NCBI GenBank assembly: GCA_036346205.1
Contig: JARFJB010002420.1
Location: forward strand, 581,501-645,500
Source of the DNA: Vesta saturnalis
Taxonomy: Eukaryota; Arthropoda; Insecta; Coleoptera; Lampyridae
Direction: 5' to 3'
DNA: 64,000 bases
Shown: positions 24,179 to 35,031 of the stretch, one piece after another
How the letters are laid out: each line of letters starts with the position of its first letter
How positions within the stretch are numbered: position 1 is the stretch's first letter
Position numbers and translations under genes: made by a program
Notes under the pieces: model-generated
Told to the model about the DNA's origin: nothing
Database searches by the model: none
The model's input: only the letters and a program-made list of their open reading frames with translations

Positions 24179-25067
24179 TATTTTTAACAAAATTCAATTA
24201 TATCTTTCTAAAGCTTGTGACAGTATTAAAATTACCACGTAAAACAATATAAATAGTACAGCATTGATTATTGAGTACTTCAAACTCACTTAAGCTTAAT
24301 TACTGTATAACTTAAGTTAAATGTAAGCAAATGTAGTCGTACGCTACTAAAGAAAGTATTGTAATTGAATATTCAGAAACTGTTTTACATTGGTTTGCAC
24401 TAAGTACTTCTGTACTTTTCGATGGAAAATTTCCATGATGTTGAAATTATATGCTTTTGTTCTTAGAAATTGAATATTAAGATTTTAGAGATATTAGATA
24501 TACATACATATAAGGTCGAACTTTGAATACTGTAGCATAATTTATTTACCATTTGATAAACAAATTTAATCAGATTCAAATACAAATGATTTTGAAGCTA
24601 TTAATATTCAAAGTGGCTTATATGTGTTTATCTACTTTAAATTAGTAATCACAATGAATTATACAATTGATTTGAACTATCTCTCTTGAAAGTTAGAATG
24701 ACATTCTACGCCTCCTTCTAACTGAAATTAATACGTAATGTAACTGAAGGATTAAAATAACCACAGGTTTGTATTGGTTTTCAATTTAATATTTGTGCCA
24801 CGTACGTATTAATTTTCTTAATCAATTATATCAGAAACTGTGCACGTTTTAATAGTAAAATTTGAAGGGGTTATATATTTGTCATTAAAAGAATATGTTA
24901 TATGATTACTTGGTTTTGTATTAAAGTGTTTATAATATTGAACAACTAAACAATGTCTACGTGTTGTCATTGTGTAGGTTCACTCAAGTTTATAGTGTTT
25001 ACTTTATAGATTATCCAAGAGAACCGTTGAATAATTTAAAATTATATTATTATAATTTTTTCCTCTG

Positions 25068-25073
<6 letters not shown>
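24178..25073. other. AT-rich DNA without recognisable gene
   Basis: No open frame or TE motif is supportable. Confidence 0.4.

Positions 25074-25143
<70 letters not shown>
25074..25143. repeat. (TA)n microsatellite
   Basis: About 35 units at the 3' tail of the inverted SINE copy 3. Confidence 0.97.
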
Positions 25144-25147
<4 letters not shown>

Positions 25148-25458
25148 AGGAAAAGGCCACGTATTTCATTCCTACCCAAGGGACGGCTGCTGAGCTTTGA
25201 GCTCCTTCAGCCACAATCATGGATTCTCATACATACATATTACGTATATTGCATGGTATTAAGGATTGCTCAGGATAAGATCGGAAGATACAGTTAGGTT
25301 CTGAAAATACCCGGCATTCGCCTCAAACGCACATGGTGTATATACGCAGTGACCATGCCACTACATGTTATGAGGAAAAAAAAAATACAAGGTAGACGGT
25401 AACAATCGAACCCATTATCCCGAATGCTACAGGTCGTGTCGCCACTGCGCTACATTGG

Positions 25459-25460
<2 letters not shown>
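25144..25460 (-). mobile_element. tRNA-derived SINE, copy 3 (best pol III boxes)
   Basis: On the minus strand the head has an A box TAGCGCAGTGG and a B box GGTTCGATTGT with ordinary tRNA-like spacing, then ACCGTCTACCTTG, the body shared with copies 1 and 2, and the tail ...AATACGTGGCCTTTTCC leading into (TA)n. Being about 315 bases long and retaining both promoter boxes, it is the best guide to the family's structure. Confidence 0.82.

Positions 25461-25535
<75 letters not shown>
25461..25535. repeat. (TA)n microsatellite
   Basis: About 37 units between SINE copy 3 and the Polinton left arm. Confidence 0.97.
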
Positions 25536-25539
<4 letters not shown>

Positions 25540-25602
25540 AATAGATATAATGTTACAGTTAAATGCACTAAGAACGGTTCGGCTTCACATTAAAACACTT
25601 AA
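25536..25602. repeat. Junction repeat, copy 1
   Basis: About 64 bases (AAATAGATATAATGTTACAG...CGGTTCGGCTTCACA...) immediately after (TA)n. The same segment follows the (TA)n at 29359-29424 in the same orientation. Confidence 0.85.
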
Positions 25603-25603
25603 C

Positions 25604-26142
25604 AAACTAATACTAAGCTTGGACCAGATTGGTTGTTCATCAATTAAAAACGCGAAAAAGGAAGCAGAGTCCTATAGTTGTTTAAACCATAACATCGAAG
25701 AGACTACATGCACACTGGAAAACGCATTTCTATTGCGAAACTGGACGCGTACCAACTCCAAATGTGTATGCGGTACAAGTGTTGAAATGTCTGAAATCCT
25801 TGTGCAATTGTTGTGAACACGGATCCTGCAAACTAACCAGGTCAGCATCGGACTGTTATCTACATTGACGAGAATGATAACGGGGAATACTTTGATACCT
25901 TTGGACGACTTCTGCTTGGTTACCACTTGCATCTACTTGAGAAGAATTCTATATGGTTCCGCTACTACAAAACGACGCTGCAGTATAACCATTCGGCTGT
26001 GTATGGACTTTATACGATAATGTTTTTGTATTTTAGAATAAACAATTTACCAATGCTTGATTTTGTTAATAAGTTTTTCACTACATGTTTAGTTATAAAT
26101 AATAAGATAATCCTAGAAATAGTCCTACAAATATACCGCTAG
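25604..26142 (+). pseudogene. Polinton end genes: tail of the unassigned ORF and cysteine protease (left-arm copy)
   Basis: First the tail of the conserved unassigned ORF ('SLDQIGCSSIKNAKKEAESY', 'CLNHNIEETTCTLENAF'), then an adenovirus-type (Ulp1-fold) protease relic: the His region, 'IYIDENDNGEYFDTFGR' and 'HSAVYGLYTIMFLYFRINN'. Where the catalytic cysteine is expected (VCG) this copy has VYG, the same change as in the right-arm copy. Frameshifts and stops separate the blocks. In Polintons this protease is thought to process virion proteins. Confidence 0.8.
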
Positions 26143-26144
26143 GT

Positions 26145-26720
26145 GGCGCTACCTTTATTACAGAAAAAAATATTCATTAGTCCATACACTACTAGATGCC
26201 TTACAAACAAATTCAAGTTTCGCAACAAGAGGGCCACGACAAGAGGGCGCAGACCCTAGCACAGGTTCCTACAGCTGTCTTATGAGATAGCATTAGGGCA
26301 CCCTTATTTGAATACTATTTACCGTTAAGAGGGCCACGACAGGAGGCGCAGACCCTAACACTAATTCTTATGACTGTCTTACAAGTTAGCGTTAGAGCCC
26401 CCTTATTAGAATACTATTTCCAGCCAAGGGAACCACGACAAGAGGGAGCAGACCTTAACGCAAGTTCTAATAGCTGTCTTACAAGTTAGCTTTCGGGCTC
26501 CTTATTAGAATACAAAAAATTCACAAGGCCAACTGTAAGGACGAGCACAAGGCCAACTCCAAGGCCGGACTGGAGGTCAACCTCAATCTCAAGGTCAAAA
26601 ATACGACCCTCACGTGAGCGTGTATAGAAAGTGGTGGGAAAAGTGTCTCAGGAGACAGGGCTTGTGACGTCACAAAAAAGTGAAAGTAGTGTCCGTGTTC
26701 TACTTACGTATTTTAAGTTG
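26145..26720. repeat. Polinton-type terminal repeat with three tandem units of about 99 bp (left-arm copy)
   Basis: Starts at the protease stop (CCGCTAGGTGGCGCTA). Three tandem units begin near 26229, 26329 and 26427, each built on GAGGGCCACGACAAGAGGGC...CAGACCCTAAC...GCTGTCTTA...TTAGGGC..CCTTATTAGAATA. They are followed by a CAAGGCCAACT-rich stretch and CTCACGTGAGCGTG. Copies lie at 32510-33090 (inverted) and 40240-40830 (direct). Confidence 0.88.
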
Positions 26721-26799
26721 TTTTTATTACCATTCCTTCGTCGGTTGTTTTTTTGGTTTTATTTAGTTAACTTATTATTATAATTAATCAATAAGTGTA

Positions 26800-27420
26800 C
26801 GTATGAAAAGACGAAATTTTACAAACGAAGGAAACTTCGATATGTTGACATGATACATCTTGTCCCACAGAAATTGTGTAGTTGCTGAGCTGATATACCT
26901 GGACAAAAATCCTGAACGAAAGCAACCTGGTAAACCCAGACGTTTGGAATCTAATTTAAAAGAATTTGGTTCATTTACAAAACCTGCTCCTTCCTGTTAA
27001 AAACAATCTGATGACGAAAAAGCTAATCCGTTTTACAAGCCGTTGTTGAAAACCCTGAAATATCGACAACCGTTGGTTTCAATAAGATGGTGCCCCAGGA
27101 CACAACTCAAGAAATGTACAGGACTATCTGTTATTACGGTTTACAGGAAAATTGATTGAAACTTACAGTGAAGTAGCTTGGCCAGCCCGATCACCCGATT
27201 TAACTCCGTTGGATTTTTTTCTGTGGGGTTACCTGAAAAACCAAGTACATGATGAGACTTTGAAAATGGAGAGTAGTTGCTAATATCGGTTATCGCAGCA
27301 CTTAATACAATTTCGCCAGAAATGCTAGACCGTGTTTTAAATTCTTCAGTAAAGAGAGCTTATCTGTGTCTAGAAAAAAAACGGCAATCTATTTGAACAG
27401 TTATTGTGATTATATAACTT
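26800..27420 (+). pseudogene. DUF4817-type mariner-like transposase with internal deletion (left-arm copy)
   Basis: Blocks: helix-turn-helix 'FTNEGNFDMLT' and 'NCVVAELIYLDKNPERKQP', then 'RLESNLKEFGSFTKP'. The second helix-turn-helix and the first catalytic Asp are missing. The protein resumes with the QQDGAPAH region degraded, 'SRNVQDYLLLRFTGKLIETY', 'WPARSPDLTPLDFFLWGYL' (third Asp kept) and the C-terminus 'NTISPEMLDRVLNSSVKRAY'. The mirror copy is at 31840-32430, so the deletion predates the palindrome. Confidence 0.8.
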
Positions 27421-27429
27421 TGATTAAAT

Positions 27430-28385
27430 AGGTTTAAGAGATTACAGTTGTTAAATTTGTACTTAAAAAGATATTATTAAATACTAATATTAATCCGAAT
27501 TTTTCTTAAAAATTAGCTTCAAAACCATAATGTGTAATACATGGTTCAATTCGTAATAAAAATACTATCGAATACAGGGTGTTTGGTTGGCTGCAGCATA
27601 TAAAAAATAAAGTTTATGATAGTTTCTCGGAGACGAAACGTCGAATCAAGGATTTTATGACCGCACGATATTCAAGTTTATCCATTTTAACGAAAAACAT
27701 GCAAGACGTATACTGAAAAAACATATTTTTTTCCTGATTGGGGCACCATCTGTCTGTTAGGCCTTATCCTGGTATAATACAAAAATAAAAAAAAAAGGGA
27801 AAGAAGTATCCGTTATAGATGGCAATTAAATGTTTGCGAGGAAGTGCTTAAAATTATTATAAAGTTTGTGTTATTTTACAGATAATGTATGGCTTGAAAC
27901 AGTTATTTTTTTTAGAAAAAAAGAATCTTGAAGAAAAGTTTAATAGACAAAATTAGCACTTATATATCTCCTTGTTTTAATGTACAATCCAAAATTGCTA
28001 GTACGTTAGTCAAATATAATTAAAATTATTTCATTTCTTTTAATTTCATGTGTTGTTTCACAACAGATATTATTTTATTCGCATAAAACCAATATTGTGA
28101 ATTCTATAGGAGATATCATTTTTTGGATTACTATTCAGGTATAAATAAGAAATGATAAATCATTATTTAATATGATGCATGCTGACAAACAAAAATAAAA
28201 TAAATGTGTGATGTAAATAATAATTTTAATGTTTACTTTCAATTATAGACATAGGCCATAAGCAAACTAATACGCTAACTTGAAGTAAGCACCCCCCCCC
28301 CCCCCCCATCCTCAACATTTTATGAAAGCAGATAAACTAAATCAAATAACGCGAAGTTCACGCTGCCTCCAATTGTTTTAAAATG

Positions 28386-28388
<3 letters not shown>
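27430..28388. other. Distal part of the left palindrome arm, non-coding
   Basis: AT-rich. It contains ACAGGGTGTTTGGTTGGC at 27576, a hairpin followed by GACGAAACGTCG near 27635-27655, and a tract of about 17 C at 28290-28307 mirrored by the G tract at 30938-30955. No gene was recognised. Confidence 0.5.

Positions 28389-28450
<62 letters not shown>
28389..28450. repeat. (TA)n microsatellite
   Basis: About 31 units between the left palindrome arm and the MITE. Confidence 0.97.
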
Positions 28451-28451
<1 letters not shown>

Positions 28452-29253
28452 TGGTCTCTTGAATTTGTGGACATAGGGAATTCCCATGTTAAAATAAATT
28501 ATTGTAAATATTGGCTCCCCTAATTATTTTACAGTAAAATGTCAAATGTCAAATGTAAAACTTCTTAAGGAAACAAGGCTCCTTCTTATGTTACAATTGG
28601 ATTTGCATTTGGTTCATCCGTTTTCGAGAAAATTAGGAAAAACTTAAGGGCTTTTTCGTAACCGGTAACGTTAATAAGCCATGTAAGTGTCAGGTTAAAT
28701 ACAATAAGGAGTACAAATAAAATAAGTCTGTTATAAACAAGAAGATGATATTCTAAATAAACAAATTAATTATGAAAATTGGAAAATAAATAACGGTTTT
28801 GATAACTAGCCGAGTACAAATATCTGATATTTCTAAGTGAATTGCCAGAGTAAATGCCATTCAATAAATTTTACTTTTTCTTCAATGGTGTAATAATTCA
28901 TTTTTATAAACAAATTTTTCTTTGAAAAGTAATAATCTGTCCCAAATAAAGTTTTAATGATGAATGAATTGTTTTTGAACAATAAATGATTTACAATGAC
29001 AATTAATAATTATTGTTAGCATTAGTCTGTCTAAAGCAAAGCAACCTTGACCAGTTACGAAAAAGCCCTTAAGTTTTTCCTAAATTTCTCGAAAACGGAT
29101 GAACCAAATGTAAATGCAATTGTAACATAAGAAGCAGCCTTTTTCCTTAAGAAGTTTTACATTTGACATTTTACTGTAAAATAATTAGGGAGCCAATATT
29201 TACAATAGTTTATTTTAACATGGGAATTCTATGTCCAGAAATTAAGAGACACA

Positions 29254-29254
<1 letters not shown>
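28451..29254. mobile_element. MITE with terminal inverted repeats of about 225 bp, TA-bracketed
   Basis: Ends CTGGTCTCTTGAATTTGTGG and, reversed, CTGTGTCTCTTAATTTCTGG. The homology continues through CCCATGTTAAAATAAA, AATATTGGCTCCC and TTTACAGTAAAATGTC to about 28680 on the left and 29030 on the right. The 350-bp centre is AT-rich and non-coding. TA arrays on both sides fit a Tc1/mariner-type target. Confidence 0.87.
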
Positions 29255-29342
<88 letters not shown>

Positions 29343-29358
29343 CATATATATATATATC
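29255..29358. repeat. (TA)n microsatellite
   Basis: About 50 units with a short CATACA interruption near 29339-29345. Confidence 0.97.
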
Positions 29359-29424
29359 ATAAATAGATATAATGTTACAGTTAAATGCACTAAGAACGGT
29401 TCGGCTTCACAATAAAACATTTAA
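29359..29424. repeat. Junction repeat, copy 2
   Basis: Same segment as 25536-25602, also directly downstream of (TA)n, but followed here by different DNA. Confidence 0.85.
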
Positions 29425-30822
29425 CTGCATATTTTTAAAGAGATACCGACGTTACAAGGATTATACAGGTTTCTGTTTGTGCGTCATTGGCACGTTAGTT
29501 TAAATTATATACACAAGGGTTTAATGCACCTACCCAAATTTTTATATGTATTAGACTATTTAAAGAAATTATATAAAATGCTGCAAAGCAATAAATAAAA
29601 AATGTTATCATTCCAATGTATTCTTAAGAAATTTTCCGAAAGTAAATCACCTCACTTTGAAGGCTAATTTTACAAATTTGTTGCTGTGGGTTTTAATACA
29701 GTTTTATCCACTTGACTAATAGTGAATTGTTGTTATCATAATAATAACAATAATAATTTATTGTTGTTCTACAAACAAAAATCCAATTACAGAACAACAT
29801 ACATAAGCGATAATTTCCAATAGTGTATACGTGTACATAAATATAAACATAAAAACAAAAATAACATAGCACTACTTATGGCTATTAAGTGCGCACATTT
29901 CGTAGAATGCCCTAATGTTAAAATTAAATCTTACAAAGAAGAGAGATAAAAAAAGAAAGAAAATAAACCTGATGATAACTTAAAATCAGGCTCAATTAAT
30001 CATTTATTTATTGCAGCAGCCAGGATGGAAGGAAGCCATTTAAAGTGAGGTGAATAAACTTATTTATACTGTCGTAGTCATAATTTAAAGTATTTAACGT
30101 ATCCCATTTCACAAACATATTCAAGAACAATGAACTGATAAATTACCTAACCAAATTATGTTTTAAAAATTGTAGAATAAGTAAGATTATAAATTATCGA
30201 AAATAACAAAGTAGTGCACGTAATATTATATAGATTTACGGGGACAGATTCAAAAATTTGTAATTTGAAAATTGGGGCGGGGGCTAATATTGCGTGGCCC
30301 GCAATTTTTCTAAAATTGATTTATTTGTCGTTCTGGAAAGATCGTCAATAGTTCTAGAGTTCTCTATAAGTTAACTTCAGAGTTCTGTTAAAGTACTCCC
30401 TTACGTAAATGCTAAAGACATCATTCAAAATCTAAAAATTCCCCATAATTTTTTTATGTAACCTTTCATCCAATTTCTAATGCAAACTTTTAGAACTTTT
30501 GAGCGGCTATCGAAAACTAATTAAAACTCCAAAATTCCATATATTCCTAAATGAGAAAGAAAATAGTAATCATTCGAAATACATAAATTGCGCTTCATTT
30601 TTTAAATATAAGCTTTTGTACAAAATATTGTTATAGAAACTTATAGAAGTAACAAAATACATGCCAATGTCCAGCTTAAACACATTTTTTCCTCACACGA
30701 TATTCCAGGATAACATATAATCCAAATTGTAAACCGTAGTGAAACCTATATCGTCATATTTAAAAACAAAACAAAAAAAATCCTGAGGTGTTATCTGGTA
30801 CACAATTCAGAACAACAAAAAA
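29425..30822. other. Palindrome spacer with a possible LINE 3' tail
   Basis: At 29720-29780 an ATAATAATAACAATAATAATTTATTG stretch reads on the minus strand as a degenerate trinucleotide tail, as at the 3' end of some LINEs. CACCTCACTTTGAAGGC near 29650 and its inverse near 30040 form an inverted repeat of about 24 bp around it. A further stretch at 30480-30600 resembles 44820-44930. No coding region was recognised. Confidence 0.4.
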
Positions 30823-31839
30823 ATTCATTTTTAAAACAATTGGAGGCAGCGTGTACTTCGCGTTATTTAATTTAGTTTATCAAGAACTGTTTGGCAGCGT
30901 CCTAACCTTCTATTGCTTTCATAAAATGTTGAGGATGGGGGGGGGGGAGGGGGGGACTTACTTCAAATTAGCGTATTGGTTTGCTTATGGCCTATATCTA
31001 TAATTGAAGGTAAACATTAAAATTATTATTCACTTAACACATTTATTTTATTTTTGTTTGTCAGCATGCTTCATATTAAATAATAATTTATCATTTCTAA
31101 TTTATACCTGAATAGTAATCCAACAAATGATATCTCCTATAGAATTCGCAATATTGGTTTTATGCGAATAACATAATATCTGTTGTGAAACAACACATGA
31201 AATTAAAAGAAATGAAATAATTTTAATTATATTTGACTAACGTACTAGCAATTTTAGACTCTACATTAAAACAAGGAGATATAAGAGCTAATTTTGTCTA
31301 TTAAACGTTTGTTCGAGATTCTTTTTTTCTAAAAAAAAATAGCTGTTTCAAGCCATACATTATCTGTAAAATAACACAAACTTTATAATAATTTTAAGCA
31401 CTTCCTCGCACACATTTAATTGCCATCTACAACGGATACTTCTTTTTCCCTTTTTTTTTTATTTTTGTATTATACGAGGGTAAGGCCTAACAGAGAGATG
31501 GTGCCCCAATCAGGAAAAAAATATGTTTTTTCAGTATACGTCTTGCGTATTTTTCGTTAAAATGGATAAACTTGAATATCGTGCGGTCATAAAATCCTTT
31601 ATTCGACGTTTCGTCGCCGAGAAACTATCATAAACTTTATTTTTTATATCGCTGCAGCCAACCAAACACCCTCTATTCGATAGTATTTTTATTACGAATT
31701 GAACCATTATGGTTTTGAAGCTAATTTTTAAGAAAAATTCGGATTAATATTAGTATTTAATAATATCTTTTTAAGTACATATTTAACAACTGCAATCTCT
31801 TAAACCTATTTAATCAAAGTTATATAATCACAATAACTT

Positions 31840-32430
31840 TTTTCTAGGCACAGATAAGCTCTCTTTACTGAAGAATTTAAAACACGGTCTAGCATTTCTG
31901 GCGAAATTGTATTAAGTGCTGCCATAGCCGATACTAACAACTGCTCTCCATTTTCAAAGTATCATCATGTACTTGGTTTTTCAGGTAACCCCACAGAAAA
32001 AAATCCAACGGAGTTAAATCGGGTGATCGGGCTGGCCAAGCTACTTCACTGTAAGTTTCAACCAATTTTCCTGTAAAGCGCAATAACAGATAGTCCTGTA
32101 CATTTCTTAAGTTATGTGCTGGGGCACCATCTTATTGAAACCAACGGTTGTCGATATTTCAGGGTTTTCAACAACGGCTTGTAAAACGGATTAGCTTTTT
32201 CGTCATCAGATTGTTTTTAACAGGAAGGAACAGGTTTTGTAAATGAACCAAATTCTTTTAAATTAGATTCCAAACGTCTGGGTTTACCAGGTTACTTTCG
32301 TTCAGGATTTTTCTCCAAGTATATCAGCTCAGCAACTACACAATTTCTGTGGGACAAGATGTATCATGTCAACATATTGAAGTTTTCTTCGTTTGTAAAA
32401 TTTCGTCTTTCGATACATACACTTATTGAT
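31840..32430 (-). pseudogene. DUF4817-type mariner-like transposase with internal deletion (right-arm copy)
   Basis: Mirror of 26800-27420 with the same missing central part. The WPARSPDL and LTPLDFF region is readable near 32040-31990 and the helix-turn-helix near 32420-32260. Inactive. Confidence 0.8.
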
Positions 32431-32509
32431 TAATTATAATAATAAGTTAACTAAATAAAACCAAAAAAACAACCCACGAAGGAATGGTAATAAAAACAAC
32501 TTAAAATAC

Positions 32510-33090
32510 GTAAGTAGAACACGGACACTACTTTCACTTTTTTGTGACGTCACAAGCCCTGTCTCCTGGGACACCTTTCCCACCACTTTCTGTACACGCT
32601 CACGTGAGGGTCGTATTTTTGACCTTGAGATTGAGGTTGACCTCAAGTCCGGCCTTGGAGTTGGCCTTTGGCTCGTCCTTACAGTTGGCCCTGTAAATTT
32701 TTTGTATTATAATAAGGAGCCCGAAAGCTAACTTGTAAGACAGCTATAAGAACTTGAGTTCAGGTCTGCTCCTTCTTGTCGTGGTTCCCTTGGCTGGAAA
32801 TAGTATTATAATAAGGGGGCCCTAACGCTAACTTGTAAGACAGTCATAAGAATTAGTGTTAGGGTCTGCGCCTTCTGTCGTGGCCCTCTTAACGGTAAAT
32901 AGTATTCTAATAAGGATGCCCTAATGCTATCTCAGAAGACAGCTGTAGGAACGTGTGCTAGGGTCTGCGCCCTCTTGTCGTGGCCCTCTTGTTGCGAAAC
33001 TCGAATTTGTTTGCAAGGCATCTAGTAGTGTATGGACTAATGAATATTTTTTTCTGTAATAAAGGTAGCGCCACCTAGCGGTATATTTCT
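32510..33090 (-). repeat. Polinton terminal inverted repeat, protease-side copy
   Basis: Contains the three tandem units of about 99 bp and the CAAGGCCAACT-rich stretch, inverted relative to 40240-40830. Together the two copies bound the Polinton genes, as expected for Polinton terminal inverted repeats. The inner edge coincides with the protease stop codon. Confidence 0.8.
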
Positions 33091-33535
33091 AGGACTATTT
33101 CTAGGATTATCTTATTATTTATAACTAAACATGTAGTGAAAAACTTATTAACAAAATCAAGCATTGGTAAATTGTTTATTCTAAAATACAAAAACATTAT
33201 CGTATAAAGTCCATACACATCCGAATGGTTATACTGTAGCGTCGTTTTGTAGTAGCGGAACCATCTAGAATTCTTCTCAAGGAAACGCAAATGGTAACTT
33301 AGCAGAAGTCGTCCAAAGGTATCAAAGTATTCCCCGTTATCATTCTCGTCAATGTAGATAACAGTCCGATGCTGAGCTGGTTAGTTTGCAGGATCCGTGT
33401 TCACAACAATTGCACAAGGATTTCAGACATTTTAACACTTGTACCGCATACACATTTGGAGTTGGTACGCGTCTAGTTTCGCAATAGAAATGCGTTTTAC
33501 AGTGTACATGTAGGCTCTTAGATGTTATGGTTTAA
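33075..33535 (-). pseudogene. Polinton adenovirus-type cysteine protease relic (right-arm copy)
   Basis: Reading leftward: 'IVVNTDPAN', a His region, 'IYIDENDNGEYFDTFGR' with the acidic residue of the triad, 'RFLEKNSRWFRYYKTT' and 'HSDVYGLYTIMFLYFRINN', then 'MLDFVNKF'. The VCG of the family is VYG here, so the nucleophile is lost. A stop interrupts near the His box and the frame changes after FGR. It ends directly at the terminal repeat. Confidence 0.8.
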
Positions 33536-33871
33536 ACAACTATAGGACTCTGCCTCCTTTTTCGCGTTTTTAATTGATGGGCAACCAATCTCGTCCAAGC
33601 TTAGTATTGGTTTGTTAAGGAATCTTAAAAACCGCCGTTTTTCACTGCCCTTAACGTGAATGTTGTTAAATGGCAGAAGCGTTCTTATCTGCTCCTCTTT
33701 GAAATCGTTGTGGGCTACATAACCCGGCCGCCATTTCAGTCCATGATATTTTCTCTCTAAATACCTTATCTGACTTAACAAGGGCTTTGTCATAAAATAA
33801 TTTCGAGGTGGCTTCATCAGTATGAACAATAAAACTCCATCATCAATAACCACGGCAATCTCTTTCGGCAT
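33518..33871 (-). CDS. Polinton-associated conserved ORF of unassigned function
   Basis: Open for 117 codons from a Met at 33871. Recognisable pattern: 'LLFILMKPPRNYF', 'KYHGLKWRPGYV', 'IHVKGSEKRRFLRFL' and 'LDEIGCPSIKNA', a type of protein I recall from Polinton-like and other insect mobile elements. The family would normally continue past the stop, since the next codons in this frame resemble its 'CALANV.LL..W' tail, so the C-terminus is probably truncated. It lies between the capsid gene and the protease. I do not assign a function. A nuclease-like fold is possible but unsupported here. Confidence 0.55.
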   Translation of the reverse strand: MPKEIAVVIDDGVLLFILMKPPRNYFMTKPLLSQIRYLERKYHGLKWRPGYVAHNDFKEEQIRTLLPFNNIHVKGSEKRRFLRFLNKPILSLDEIGCPSIKNAKKEAESYSCLNHNI

Positions 33872-33974
33872 GAATTCTTTGTTAACATCTCTAAACCCTT
33901 GTACGTCTTAGTATGCGTTCATCTTCTTTCAGATGCTGCTGTACACTGAAGCTTGTGATATACAGTTGTCCCTT

Positions 33975-35030
33975 TTAACAGGCGAAGTCAATGACCACAT
34001 TCCCATGTTTATCGATCTCAGTCACGTTATCGAATTCGGCGTACACTAAACAGTTAAGGGTTTCTACGAGCGCTTCTTCAAAACCGACTTCTAGGCTCAG
34101 GGAACCGTTTCTAACTGAATTCCAGTGTGTGCAAGCGTTTGCAGACAAGTCAGAGGCTAGGTCAAAGGCCGTTAAACTTAGCCGTTGAGGTAATAGCTTC
34201 TCGATATATCGTTGCCCTCATTCAAAAAATGAATAGCCGTACAGGAGAATAAGGTGTGATATGCCCTTACTTATAAACCATTAGTTGTAAAGTTCGGTTG
34301 TAAGGGCTTCGAAGGAATTTGTTGGCCGCCAATATATAACGACACGTAGTTAATATTGCTGTGATGAAAATTAAATGGATTTGAGGAGTAATCACCGTTG
34401 AAGGGTTTATTTGCGACAAAACCTACGATTCATCGTTTAGGTAACTGATCCAGGAAGATATTATCCAATGATGTATGCCTGTAGGTAGGTTCTTGTAACA
34501 GGATATTTTGCTACAGTTGTTTGTAAAGCTTTAGCGTGTGCAATTAGAATGGTGGTGTTGATTCGCATACGTCTCACCAGTAAAGTAGCGTCCATAATTC
34601 GGGTCCTGTAAGTTGAACCGTGCTCCGCCATAAGACTAAAGGTACAACCTAGATGTGAACTCTTGGCCTCCTTTCCATAATTTAGCAACGTTTCTATATA
34701 TGAACGGTCCGCGTAGGTGTTGCTTGGTTGTGACACCATCTTCTGATTATGAGAAAATCGAATACATTCAATTGTTTACCGGTGCTACATCTGCGCCGGT
34801 AACAGCTGTATCATATTGCTTTAGAAATTTAGCTGTGATGTAGAGCATGGTCTCACTCGTAGTCGTTTCCATCTCCGGGCACTACAAACTCTATTGTGGC
34901 GTCATCACTAAGAGCTGGTAAGGATTTGTAAAATGTCCATTCACCACTTTCGATACTTGTCTGCGTCGACGGTAAAGCGAACAAATCCAATTCGGACTTA
35001 ACGCATTCACATGATTGGGCATGTAGAAAA
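33975..35030 (-). pseudogene. Polinton major capsid protein (double jelly-roll type), decayed
   Basis: Blocks in several frames, 5' to 3' on the minus strand: 'CVKSELDLFALPSTQTSIE', 'DATIEFVVPGDGNDYE', 'NTYADRSYIETLLNYGKEAK' (best preserved, 34739-34461), 'DATLLVRRMRINTTILIAHA', 'VGFVANKPFNGDYSSNPFNF', 'SLYIGGQQIPSKPLQPNF' and 'LVYAEFDNVTEIDKHGNVV'. This order is that of the Polinton capsid gene, whose product would form the shell of the predicted virion. At least four frameshifts or stops. Confidence 0.83.
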
Positions 35031-35031
35031 A

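Larger units (their letters stand above)
25598..28389. repeat. Left arm of a giant inverted repeat
   Basis: The whole interval is present in inverted orientation at 30823-33619. Every block I compared (protease relic, tandem repeats, mariner relic, poly-C tract, distal end) is in the same order with only scattered differences. It contains the protease end of a Polinton, its terminal repeat, a mariner relic and about 950 bp of unassigned DNA. Confidence 0.93.
30823..33619. repeat. Right arm of the giant inverted repeat
   Basis: Inverted copy of 25598-28389, nearly identical in length (about 2.8 kb). Unlike the left arm, it continues without a break into the body of the Polinton beyond 33619. 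The left arm therefore looks like the duplicate. Confidence 0.93.

Noticed and set aside
27576..31675. CAGGGTGTTTGGTTGGC and its inverse as the ends of a separate 4.1 kb transposon
   Set aside because: They are mirror positions of the larger palindrome, whose homology continues far beyond them on both sides.
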